Positions 1-6,033 are shown, numbered from the stretch's first letter. The stretch: 6,131 nt of DNA from Deltaproteobacteria bacterium (GCA_024280875.1 JAJRPH010000228.1:1-6131); one strand, 5' to 3'. Made by a program: numbers and translations. The notes: generated from the letters alone by a model not told the origin.

Positions 1-852
1 CGGATTGCCGCCGGGAACCGCCATCAGAAAAAGTCCGGCCCACTTTACGATCTTGTTCTGGGCTTAAATCTTCTGGATCCGGATGCATCATCATTTAAAG
101 CAAAATCATGCCGGTCCGTCCACGATACACTCCGGTTTATGCATGAAATGTCTGTGCGTTCCATGTTCGGTTTCGGGGATAAACAAAACCGGGGCTGGAA
201 TAAAAAAAGCAGAAAACTGATTACCGGTTTACCCATAAAATTTCAGTTGATTGATCTGGATCAATCCGTTGCTGAAAATTTAAAAAAAGTAGCGCCGGAG
301 AATGTGGGAAGCATTCCGTTTAAGGCTTTGTGGCGGGGTATTTCAGATAAAAGACTGTTTTGGCCCGACCGGTGGGAAAAAGAGATGCGGGGGATGCCGT
401 CTGATTTCAAGGAAACCGTCCTTGGCGGGGACAGAGGGCCGAGACGCGCTTCAGATAAGAATTATGCGATTGTTGCAAAAGACTACATGAACTTAAATGC
501 TCGTTTTGCTTATCATTACGCGATGGTTGACGCAATGGTGGCCCCGGGCACGGAACACAATCACGTACACTTCCGATTTCGGGGCGGCGGTGCCGGCGAT
601 GAAAGCAAAAAAAGGCGCGCGCGTTTTCTGGAACGGGTTCTGCGCGAATCCGGCTTCGGAGTGGACCGCAACGGTGATCTGGTAACGGCCTGGTTCAGGC
701 GCTACCCGAAGAAGGATTCCGAGGACGCCCTTGAATTTCTCGGGCGGTTGATTGTCTGTGCCCGCCAGCTTGACGTCACCCTCAAAAACGATGTCGCCAT
801 CAAGCTTTATGCGGATTATTTTCTTAAAGAACAATTTGAAATGTTCGTGTAA
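1..852 (+). CDS. PEP/pyruvate-binding domain protein (PEP synthase-like), C-terminal part, 5' end outside window
   Basis: The reading frame is open from base 1 to the TAA at 850-852 (283 visible codons), so the gene starts upstream. Its first internal ATG (139) is not the start, because the family-like segment begins before it. In visible residues, the stretch at 37-56 (Cys, then VHD, RFMHE and SMF) resembles the conserved C-x-x-x-HD-x-x-RF-x-HE block I know from PPDK/PEP synthase-like proteins of Deltaproteobacteria. Other family-like segments are a hydrophobic IDLD strand (84-87), the NYAIVAKDYMNLNARF block (154-169), YHYAMVDA (171-178), and NHVHFRFRGGGA (187-198) followed by basic residues and GF-x-V-x-x-x-GDLV. 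The phosphohistidine GG-x-x-x-H motif and the PEP-binding TIM barrel at the C-terminus of classical PEP synthase are absent. The ATP-grasp domain would lie upstream, unseen. Enzymatic activity is therefore unproven. The kinase gene follows after 27 bp, suggesting co-transcription. Family assignment is fairly sure; function is not. Confidence 0.75.
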   Translation, partial: RIAAGNRHQKKSGPLYDLVLGLNLLDPDASSFKAKSCRSVHDTLRFMHEMSVRSMFGFGDKQNRGWNKKSRKLITGLPIKFQLIDLDQSVAENLKKVAPENVGSIPFKALWRGISDKRLFWPDRWEKEMRGMPSDFKETVLGGDRGPRRASDKNYAIVAKDYMNLNARFAYHYAMVDAMVAPGTEHNHVHFRFRGGGAGDESKKRRARFLERVLRESGFGVDRNGDLVTAWFRRYPKKDSEDALEFLGRLIVCARQLDVTLKNDVAIKLYADYFLKEQFEMFV

Positions 853-879
853 CCCAAAATAAGGAAAAAATGAGATCCC

Positions 880-2442
880 ATGGACCTGCATATCACTGAT
901 ATTAAAGACCGGGATATAAATTACGGTAATGATCCGGAGAACATACCGCTTCACCAGCGGCCTTCAATAAGTATCCGGACAAAAATAGCGATTTCTTTTT
1001 CCCTTTTTTTTATTTTGTCTTTTACCGTGACCGGATGGTCCTACTGGACCCTCACAAAATTCGAGAATAAATTAGAATTTCTTGAAATTGCGGACCATTA
1101 TATGGCTGAAATTCAGCAGGCCCGCCGTTTTGAAAAGAACTATCTGCTGTACAGCACGGATCTGGGTGATGCGTTGGAACATGTGAAAACGGCGGATGTG
1201 ATTTTGACGCAAAATAGTGAAAAGATAGAAAAAATACTTGGAAAAGACCATTTTAAGACCATGGTCACCTTTATGGTAAAATATCATAAACAACTGCTCC
1301 TGCTGAAGGATGCAAAAAATGATGGAGAAAAAGAGTCCATCGTTCCCATACTTCGTCAGTTTGGCAGCCAGATGGTTTCGTTTGCCGGGGAATTTGTCGA
1401 AAAAGAACAAAATTCAGCTAAACGAATGTTTTTACTGGCCAAGCGTGTTCCCCTGTATTTCATGTCCGCATTATTTATTTTAATGATTTTTGTTTTAACA
1501 TTTTTAACCCGCCAGCTGATGGTAACTCTGAATCGGTTTATGGAGTATACGAAACGAATAGGGGAAGGTGACTTTTCCCCCATCCTGCCGGTACGAAAAT
1601 ATAAAGATGAGTTTACTAAACTGGCTGAGGCCTTTAACCATATGATAAAGGAACTTGATCACAAACATAAAGTGCTGCTCGAATCGCATAAGCTCAGGGC
1701 AATCGGGACACTGGTCGCAGGGGTGGCCCATGAACTGAATAATCCGCTGAACAACACCTTGCTGACAGCGTCAATGCTGATAGAGGATTTTCATACGCTT
1801 TCTGAAGAAGAAAAATTTGAAATGATCGATGACGTGATCAATGAAACCGAAAGAGCCCAGCGGGTCGTGAAAAACCTGCTGGATTTCGCAAGGGAAGGCG
1901 AAACCGAAATTTCGCCGCTGGAAATAGATAAAATCGTTGAAGACTCGATTCGCCTGGTTGTCAATCAGGTCAAATTTGCCAAAGTGGATCTGAAACTTGA
2001 TTGTGAAACCAATCTTCCCAGGATTCATGCCGATGAGCAGAAGCTGAAGCAGGTTTTTGTAAACCTGATTTTAAATGCGGTGGATGTGCTGCCGCCAAGC
2101 GGCAAGATTCGGGTTAATGTAAAAAAAGATAAATTGCCCGGTTATGTATTGATCACGGTTGCCGACAATGGCCCGGGCATTCCCGATCATATCCAGGGCC
2201 GTATATTCGAGCCGTTTTTCACAACCAAAGGCCCGAGCAAAGGCACGGGGCTCGGTCTATCCGTTTCCCGTGGCATCATCAAAAAACTGGGCGGCTACAT
2301 TAATTTAACAAGCAGCCCGAATTCGGGAACTACGTTTACGGTCTCCCTGCCCACCACCGATTCTCCTTCGGAAATCATGTCAAAATGGGCGATTATAGCT
2401 GTTCTCAAAAATATTTTTCATGAATTCAAGTTTAGCAGGTGA
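880..2442 (+). CDS. Membrane sensor histidine kinase (helical periplasmic sensor-HAMP-HisKA-HATPase)
   Basis: This 520-aa inner-membrane kinase should autophosphorylate on His and pass phosphate to a response regulator. TM1 lies at about 33-57 and TM2 at about 191-210. They enclose a predicted periplasmic helical domain of about 134 residues. Its segment QARRFEKNYLLY (80-91) resembles the ARR-x-EK-x-(F/Y)L signature of 4-helix/HBM-type sensors. HAMP covers about 207-261. The H-box is GVAHELNNPLNN with the phosphoacceptor His284, an NtrB-like form. The catalytic domain has the N-box (VNLILNAVD, Asn395/Asn399), G1 (DNGPGIP, 429-435), F-box (IFEPFFTTK, 442-450) and G2 (GTGLGLS, 455-461), so all catalytic motifs look intact. 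There is no PAS or receiver domain. An unusual tail follows the last beta strand (about 495-520). The ATG at 880 is preceded by AAGGA at 861-865, a long spacing of 14 nt. The ATG at 870 is out of frame and closes quickly. The likely partner is the regulator at 4630-6033 (inference). Confidence 0.93.
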   Translation: MDLHITDIKDRDINYGNDPENIPLHQRPSISIRTKIAISFSLFFILSFTVTGWSYWTLTKFENKLEFLEIADHYMAEIQQARRFEKNYLLYSTDLGDALEHVKTADVILTQNSEKIEKILGKDHFKTMVTFMVKYHKQLLLLKDAKNDGEKESIVPILRQFGSQMVSFAGEFVEKEQNSAKRMFLLAKRVPLYFMSALFILMIFVLTFLTRQLMVTLNRFMEYTKRIGEGDFSPILPVRKYKDEFTKLAEAFNHMIKELDHKHKVLLESHKLRAIGTLVAGVAHELNNPLNNTLLTASMLIEDFHTLSEEEKFEMIDDVINETERAQRVVKNLLDFAREGETEISPLEIDKIVEDSIRLVVNQVKFAKVDLKLDCETNLPRIHADEQKLKQVFVNLILNAVDVLPPSGKIRVNVKKDKLPGYVLITVADNGPGIPDHIQGRIFEPFFTTKGPSKGTGLGLSVSRGIIKKLGGYINLTSSPNSGTTFTVSLPTTDSPSEIMSKWAIIAVLKNIFHEFKFSR

Positions 2443-2574
2443 TTGAAAAACGTCATGAGCGCAGTCAAGACAAGGCGAAATTCGGCGAAAAAGCAGAGTT
2501 TATGTCTATAAATGAGCATTTTAAGCCGAATTTTAACGCCGTATTGACAAGCGCAATAGTTTTTCAACCACCTG
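2436..2574. repeat. 139-bp imperfect palindromic repeat (MITE/REP-like), between convergent genes
   Basis: The ends are near-perfect inverted repeats. Positions 2436-2451 (CAGGTGATTGAAAAAC) match the complement of 2559-2574 at 15 of 16 bases. Further inward, AAATTCGGC (2478-2486) pairs exactly with GCCGAATTT (2525-2533), and GTCAA (2464-2468) pairs with TTGAC (2544-2548). The mirrored pairs share almost the same centre (near 2505), so the whole unit can fold into one long interrupted hairpin. It encodes no protein. It supplies the TGA stop of the kinase gene and ends directly at the permease stop codon, so it may end transcription from both sides. The layout resembles dispersed palindromic repeats that I associate with Desulfobacterales genomes, but only one copy is present here. 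I see no clear target-site duplication. The structure is seen directly; the mobile or repeated nature is inferred. Confidence 0.7.
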
Positions 2575-4335
2575 TCAAATAATCAGGCGAACCCCGCCTA
2601 ACTCCGACAAGCCATACATGAAATGGTTCCCGGGAGATCCGATAAACATAAAGTTGATCGGGATGTTCCATTCCCGGGAGAGTTCCTTGATGAGTTGGGG
2701 ACCAAAAATATTTTCAAGCACCACAAATTCGATATTAATGTCGGGATATGCCTTGTCCAGAAACTTCAGGTCTTCCTCAAGGTGAGGAGGAATCTCCGCC
2801 TTGTCTTTTACGACAATGACCACCTTGATGCTGTTTGAATCTTCATTGTTTTGTACATAGAGCATCGCGCTGTTGAGATTGCTGGTATTGTCACCGCGTG
2901 TAAAAAATACAACCTGTTGGGAATTTATTTCGTCGATTTTGCTTCGGATGGCCTGGGCCATTCCTGCCAGGCGCTTGGTCATTCCGGAAATCGTGGCACG
3001 AACAATAAACAGGCAGAATTTCAGCAGCGTGATACGCCATAGCATGACGGCCACGACCAGAAGTGCCGGAATAAAATAATCCAAAAATACAAATAAATAG
3101 CTAGGATTCATGATGGCATTCCCAACCAGTCCGATCAGTACCGCCACAATGGCGACAAAAACAGATAACCACGATGCATTAGCCGGGCGCGGAAGACCGG
3201 CGCGCTTTATTTTCAGCAGAATATTACCAAAAGCGAACAGCGCCATGACAGCGAGAAAAGAAATGGTATAAACCCCGGCCAGGGCCTTTAGCTCACCCTG
3301 GGTAATCAGAAGAATCGACACACAAAGGATAAAAAAAGAAATGATAATGCGATGGGTCGTCCCCCGTTGGTTGGTCTTGAGAAGAAATTGAGGGAGACAC
3401 CTGTCAAGAGTCATCCGGCGAACAAGGCCGTTAACCCCGATAAAACTGGTCAAGACAGCTCCACTGAGAACAAGGGCGGCATCGACGGATATAACCGTTG
3501 ACAGCCAGCCGCCCCCGGCCAGTTGTCCCATATAAGCCAGAAGCGCTTCTTCATGATGATGTACCGTAGCAATAGGGACAAGTGCCAGAGCCAGCATCGC
3601 CATGCCGGGGTTAAAAATAGTTACGGCGCCCCACATATTCCGCAATGTTTTGGGGAAGACGTTCTCGGCCTGTTCTTCGACAAAATTGGCCGAACTTTCG
3701 AAACCGGATATACCCAGCAGGGAGGCGGCAAATCCAAAGAATAAAGCGGTTGCCAGGCCACCGGGTGTCGGTGTCTGCATATTTGCGACAAGGATATCCA
3801 TGCCGATTCCTTGCGTTGCCAGATAAATTATTCCCATAAGCATCAGAAAACTGAGTGATGCCAGGTGAAAAATAAATATTATGATCGCTACGCGGGCGGA
3901 CTCGGTGAGGCCGGCGATTGAAAGAATCATAAATACCGAAAGAAGGCCGATAGTTGTATATATGACCGGAAGCGGTTGCCATAGCGTATGGGCATAATGC
4001 ATCGCCTCGCTGGCAGATATCACGGCTGTGGCCATATAGGAAAGAATGGTCAGGCAGGCTGCAACGGAAGCACGGAACTTACTCGTTGTATTTAGAAGGG
4101 CATTGTATGCCCCGCCGTTCAGAGGCAGGGCACCAACAACTTCAGCATAAATCGAACGGAATAGAAAAAGAACACCGGCCACAAACAAAAGTACTACCGG
4201 TGCCCATTTTCCGGAATAGATAATTGCAAGCGCAGATACATAGAGGCAGGATGAGGTGATGTCGTTTCCACAGATCGCAGTGGCCGCTAACTGTTTCATC
4301 CCGCCATGTTTATGCTCGGTTACGCTGTTATCCAT
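2575..4335 (-). CDS. APC-superfamily permease with soluble C-terminal domain
   Basis: This 586-aa inner-membrane transporter probably moves an amino acid or related solute by secondary transport; the substrate is unknown. About 12 hydrophobic segments are visible, near residues 18-40, 45-67, 88-112, 124-142, 146-173, 195-215, 235-257, 277-303, 327-346, 351-375, 388-408 and 412-434. APC features include the TM1 glycine region (here ICGNDITSS, 21-29), PLNGGAYNAL after TM2 (71-80), and the TM6 region GFAASLLGISGFESSANFVEEQ (201-222) followed by FPKTLRNMWGA. Residues 450-586 form a soluble alpha/beta-like tail with alternating strands (VVFFTR, IKVVIVV, INIEFVVLE, INFMFIGSP). It is reminiscent of universal-stress-type regulatory domains on other APC carriers, but this is not certain. 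The ATG at 4333-4335 has a purine-rich AGAGAG about 9 nt upstream. Met13 is a possible alternative start. The gene is convergent with the kinase and divergent from the regulator. Confidence 0.88.
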   Translation of the reverse strand: MDNSVTEHKHGGMKQLAATAICGNDITSSCLYVSALAIIYSGKWAPVVLLFVAGVLFLFRSIYAEVVGALPLNGGAYNALLNTTSKFRASVAACLTILSYMATAVISASEAMHYAHTLWQPLPVIYTTIGLLSVFMILSIAGLTESARVAIIIFIFHLASLSFLMLMGIIYLATQGIGMDILVANMQTPTPGGLATALFFGFAASLLGISGFESSANFVEEQAENVFPKTLRNMWGAVTIFNPGMAMLALALVPIATVHHHEEALLAYMGQLAGGGWLSTVISVDAALVLSGAVLTSFIGVNGLVRRMTLDRCLPQFLLKTNQRGTTHRIIISFFILCVSILLITQGELKALAGVYTISFLAVMALFAFGNILLKIKRAGLPRPANASWLSVFVAIVAVLIGLVGNAIMNPSYLFVFLDYFIPALLVVAVMLWRITLLKFCLFIVRATISGMTKRLAGMAQAIRSKIDEINSQQVVFFTRGDNTSNLNSAMLYVQNNEDSNSIKVVIVVKDKAEIPPHLEEDLKFLDKAYPDINIEFVVLENIFGPQLIKELSREWNIPINFMFIGSPGNHFMYGLSELGGVRLII

Positions 4336-4400
4336 TTCCCGTATCTCTCTTTTCAGGTGAATCGATAAAATCAGTCCTTACTATGTAATTTCTGGGAAAA

Positions 4401-4427
4401 ATTATCACCAAATGTGGTGAAGTTCAA
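4401..4427 (-). promoter_or_regulatory. Candidate sigma-70-type promoter of the permease gene
   Basis: On the minus strand, TTGAAC (complement of 4422-4427) precedes GATAAT (complement of 4401-4406) by 15 bp. Shifting the -35 by one base to ATTGAA gives 16 bp. Both hexamers are near consensus but the spacing is short. It would leave a 5' leader of roughly 55-60 nt before the ATG at 4335. The spacer contains the inverted repeat, which suggests repression. Confidence 0.35.
4405..4420. promoter_or_regulatory. Perfect inverted repeat, candidate operator
   Basis: TCACCA, a 4-bp spacer AATG, then TGGTGA form an exact 6-4-6 dyad. An outer pair, ATTATCA (4401-4407) and TGATAAT (4428-4434), is also complementary. 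The dyad lies between the candidate -35 and -10 elements of the permease promoter and about 70 bp upstream of the permease ATG. That is where a dimeric repressor would block transcription. The dyad is seen directly; its operator role is inferred, and the binding protein is unknown. Confidence 0.45.
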
Positions 4428-4541
4428 TGATAATTTAAATTTAAGCGTCTCAACGATGTTATTTTAAAGGTGTTTTATCAGGCTTTTCGCGTCAGAATAT
4501 ACCGGATGATTTTTTCAGCCACTTGATAAGGGGGAAAAACA

Positions 4542-4570
4542 TTTTGATGTTTGCGTATATAAATTATAAA
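4542..4570 (+). promoter_or_regulatory. Weak candidate promoter of the response regulator gene
   Basis: TATAAA (4565-4570) could be a -10 element. A -35 could be TTGATG (4544-4549, 15-bp spacer) or TTTTGA (4542-4547, 17-bp spacer). AT-rich DNA gives such matches by chance, so this is only a best guess for the regulator's own promoter about 60 bp upstream of its GTG start. Confidence 0.25.
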
Positions 4571-4613
4571 ATGTAATTAACGGTTTATTTCTAAGCATGG
4601 TCGTTATTACAAG

Positions 4614-4620
4614 AAGGAAG
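4614..4620 (+). promoter_or_regulatory. Ribosome binding site that fixes the GTG start of the regulator
   Basis: AAGGAAG ends 9 nt before GTG at 4630. An in-frame TAA at 4627-4629 directly precedes that GTG, so no longer in-frame start exists. The nearby ATG at 4637 is out of frame. Starting at GTG gives the expected receiver N-terminus (VLIIDDE). Confidence 0.8.
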
Positions 4621-4629
4621 AAAAGATAA

Positions 4630-6033
4630 GTGGCAAATGTTCTGATTATAGATGATGAAGTGGCGATATGTAAATTGCTGGCCAGACCCATTCAGCGGGA
4701 ACAGCACCACGTGGAGTACGCTCTGACACTTATGGAAGGGCTGACATGTGCTGCAGAGGGAAACTTTGATGTTATTTTTCTGGATGTCAACCTTCCGGAT
4801 GGAAATGGCCTGGAAGCCTTGCCTGCTTTCAAAAAAACCCCGTCATCGCCGGATGTCATCATTATTACGGGCGCAGGGAATCCTGACGGCGCTGAACTCG
4901 CCATTAGAAGCGGTGCCTGGACATATCTGCAAAAACCTCCTTTAATGTCCGATATCATTCTACAGTTGAACCGGGTCCTTCAATACCGAACAGAAAAAGA
5001 ACTGCGGCAGTGCCCGGCAATCCTCAAACGGGAAAATATTGTCGGAAACAGTCCCCAGCTGGAATCCTGTCTCTCTCAGGTTGCCCAGGTGGCCGGCAGC
5101 GATGTGAACGTCCTGATCACCGGTGACACCGGAACCGGCAAGGAGCTGTTTGCGCGCACCATCCATAACAACAGTTTTCGGGTAAAAAAGAATTTTGTTG
5201 TGGTTGATTGCGCTTCTCTTCCGGAAATGCTTGTCAACAGTATGTTGTTCGGGCACAAGAAAGGGTCTTTTACAGGCGCTCAGATGGACCGGTCAGGGTT
5301 AATCAAAGAGGCGGACGGGGGGACGCTCTTTCTGGATGAGGTGGGAGAGCTTTCTCTGGCGCATCAAAAAGAATTTTTAAGGGTTCTGCAGGAAAACCGT
5401 TTTCGGCCCATAGGGAGTAACCTGGAAATTGAAAGTGATTTTCGGTTGATTGCCGCCACCAACCGGGATCTGAATCAAATGGTCAATTCAGGGTCGTTTC
5501 GTAAAGACCTGCTTTACCGGATTCAGTCCTTTAATATCCATTTGCCGCCCCTGGAATCAAGGCCCCTTGATATCAAGGAAATGGCTATTCACTGGATTAA
5601 CATTTTATGTGAAAAACAGAGCATTGAAACCAAGGGATTTTCTCCTGATTTTTTTGAAACACTTATGACTTACGACTGGCCTGGAAATGTCCGGGAGCTC
5701 ATTCATACTATGGAAAGAGTGTTTACCGTCGCACGTTTTGATCCGACATTATTTTCCCGCCATCTCCCTACAAAGATCCGGGTTCACCAGGCCCGGAGTT
5801 TAGTGAACAACAGCGAAGTAGGAAATGAAAATAATCCGGCGGAAAAGGACATAAATACTTTTCGCAAACTTTCCGAGGTCCGGGAGTTCACAGTTGCAGA
5901 AACGGAAAAACAGTATTTGAAAGATCTTATGAAAAAAACACAAGGCAACGTGAAAGAAGCTATCAGTATCTCCGGTCTTTCTCAATCACGCCTATATTCT
6001 CTTTTGAAGAAGTATCAAATTTCCCGTTTCTGA
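4630..6033 (+). CDS. Sigma-54-dependent response regulator (NtrC family: REC-AAA+-Fis HTH)
   Basis: This 467-aa cytoplasmic transcription activator should use ATP hydrolysis to open sigma-54 RNA polymerase promoters after phosphorylation. The receiver domain (about 1-118) has the acidic pair Asp8/Asp9, phosphoacceptor Asp52 (IFLDVNLPDGNG), switch Thr80 and Lys102 in an LQKPP loop. The AAA+ domain (about 136-365) has Walker A GDTGTGKE (165-172), sigma-54 contact loop GSFTGA (212-217), Walker B GGTLFLDE (230-237), sensor I AATNRD (275-280), the FRKDLLYR arginine-finger region (290-297) and sensor II WPGNVREL (350-357). A low-complexity polar linker (about 390-415) leads to a Fis-type helix-turn-helix (about 424-463; GNVKEAISISGLSQSRLYSLLKKY). 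All key residues for phosphorylation, ATPase activity and sigma-54 contact are present. The GTG start is set by its ribosome site and an adjacent upstream stop. Its likely sensor partner is the kinase at 880-2442 (inference from proximity). Confidence 0.95.
   Translation: MANVLIIDDEVAICKLLARPIQREQHHVEYALTLMEGLTCAAEGNFDVIFLDVNLPDGNGLEALPAFKKTPSSPDVIIITGAGNPDGAELAIRSGAWTYLQKPPLMSDIILQLNRVLQYRTEKELRQCPAILKRENIVGNSPQLESCLSQVAQVAGSDVNVLITGDTGTGKELFARTIHNNSFRVKKNFVVVDCASLPEMLVNSMLFGHKKGSFTGAQMDRSGLIKEADGGTLFLDEVGELSLAHQKEFLRVLQENRFRPIGSNLEIESDFRLIAATNRDLNQMVNSGSFRKDLLYRIQSFNIHLPPLESRPLDIKEMAIHWINILCEKQSIETKGFSPDFFETLMTYDWPGNVRELIHTMERVFTVARFDPTLFSRHLPTKIRVHQARSLVNNSEVGNENNPAEKDINTFRKLSEVREFTVAETEKQYLKDLMKKTQGNVKEAISISGLSQSRLYSLLKKYQISRF

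Larger units (their letters stand above)
4336..4629. promoter_or_regulatory. Divergent AT-rich regulatory region between permease and regulator genes
   Basis: These 294 bp hold no supportable gene. They are clearly more AT-rich than the flanking coding DNA and contain the start regions of both divergent genes. Visible elements are a perfect inverted repeat at 4405-4420, TTATCA/TGATAA hexamers at 4402, 4428, 4475 and 4524, a candidate permease promoter, and an AT-rich stretch (4556-4570) ahead of the regulator. I scanned both strands for a sigma-54 -24/-12 pair (GG-N10-GC core) and found no convincing match. No riboswitch-like or tRNA-like fold was recognised. Confidence 0.6.

Noticed and set aside
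139..141. ATG at 139 as the start of the first gene
   Set aside because: The frame is open back to base 1, and family-like residues (Cys, then the VHD region) precede this ATG, so it is an internal Met.
771..780. TGACGTCA-like palindrome in the first gene
   Set aside because: It is a short palindrome inside conserved-looking coding sequence, best explained by Asp-Val-Thr codons.
870..872. ATG at 870 as an alternative kinase start
   Set aside because: It is out of frame with the kinase and reaches a stop within ten codons.
493..954. 153-codon open frame on the minus strand
   Set aside because: It overlaps the well-supported PEP-like gene and the kinase start in antisense, and its translation shows no recognisable domain and no supporting ribosome site.
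2994..3000. TGGCACG resembling a sigma-54 -24 element
   Set aside because: The required GC 10 bp downstream of GG is missing, and the site lies inside the permease coding region.
3611..3982. 123-codon open frame on the minus strand within the permease gene
   Set aside because: It lies in a different frame of the same strand as the permease. The translation is rich in Arg, Asn and Tyr without domain features, as expected of an out-of-frame shadow.
4433..4443. AT-only palindrome around ATTTAAAT
   Set aside because: Such runs are expected by chance in DNA this AT-rich, and it does not coincide with another signal.
4637..4639. ATG near the regulator start
   Set aside because: It is not in the regulator frame. 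GTG at 4630 is the only start that gives an intact receiver domain with a good ribosome site.
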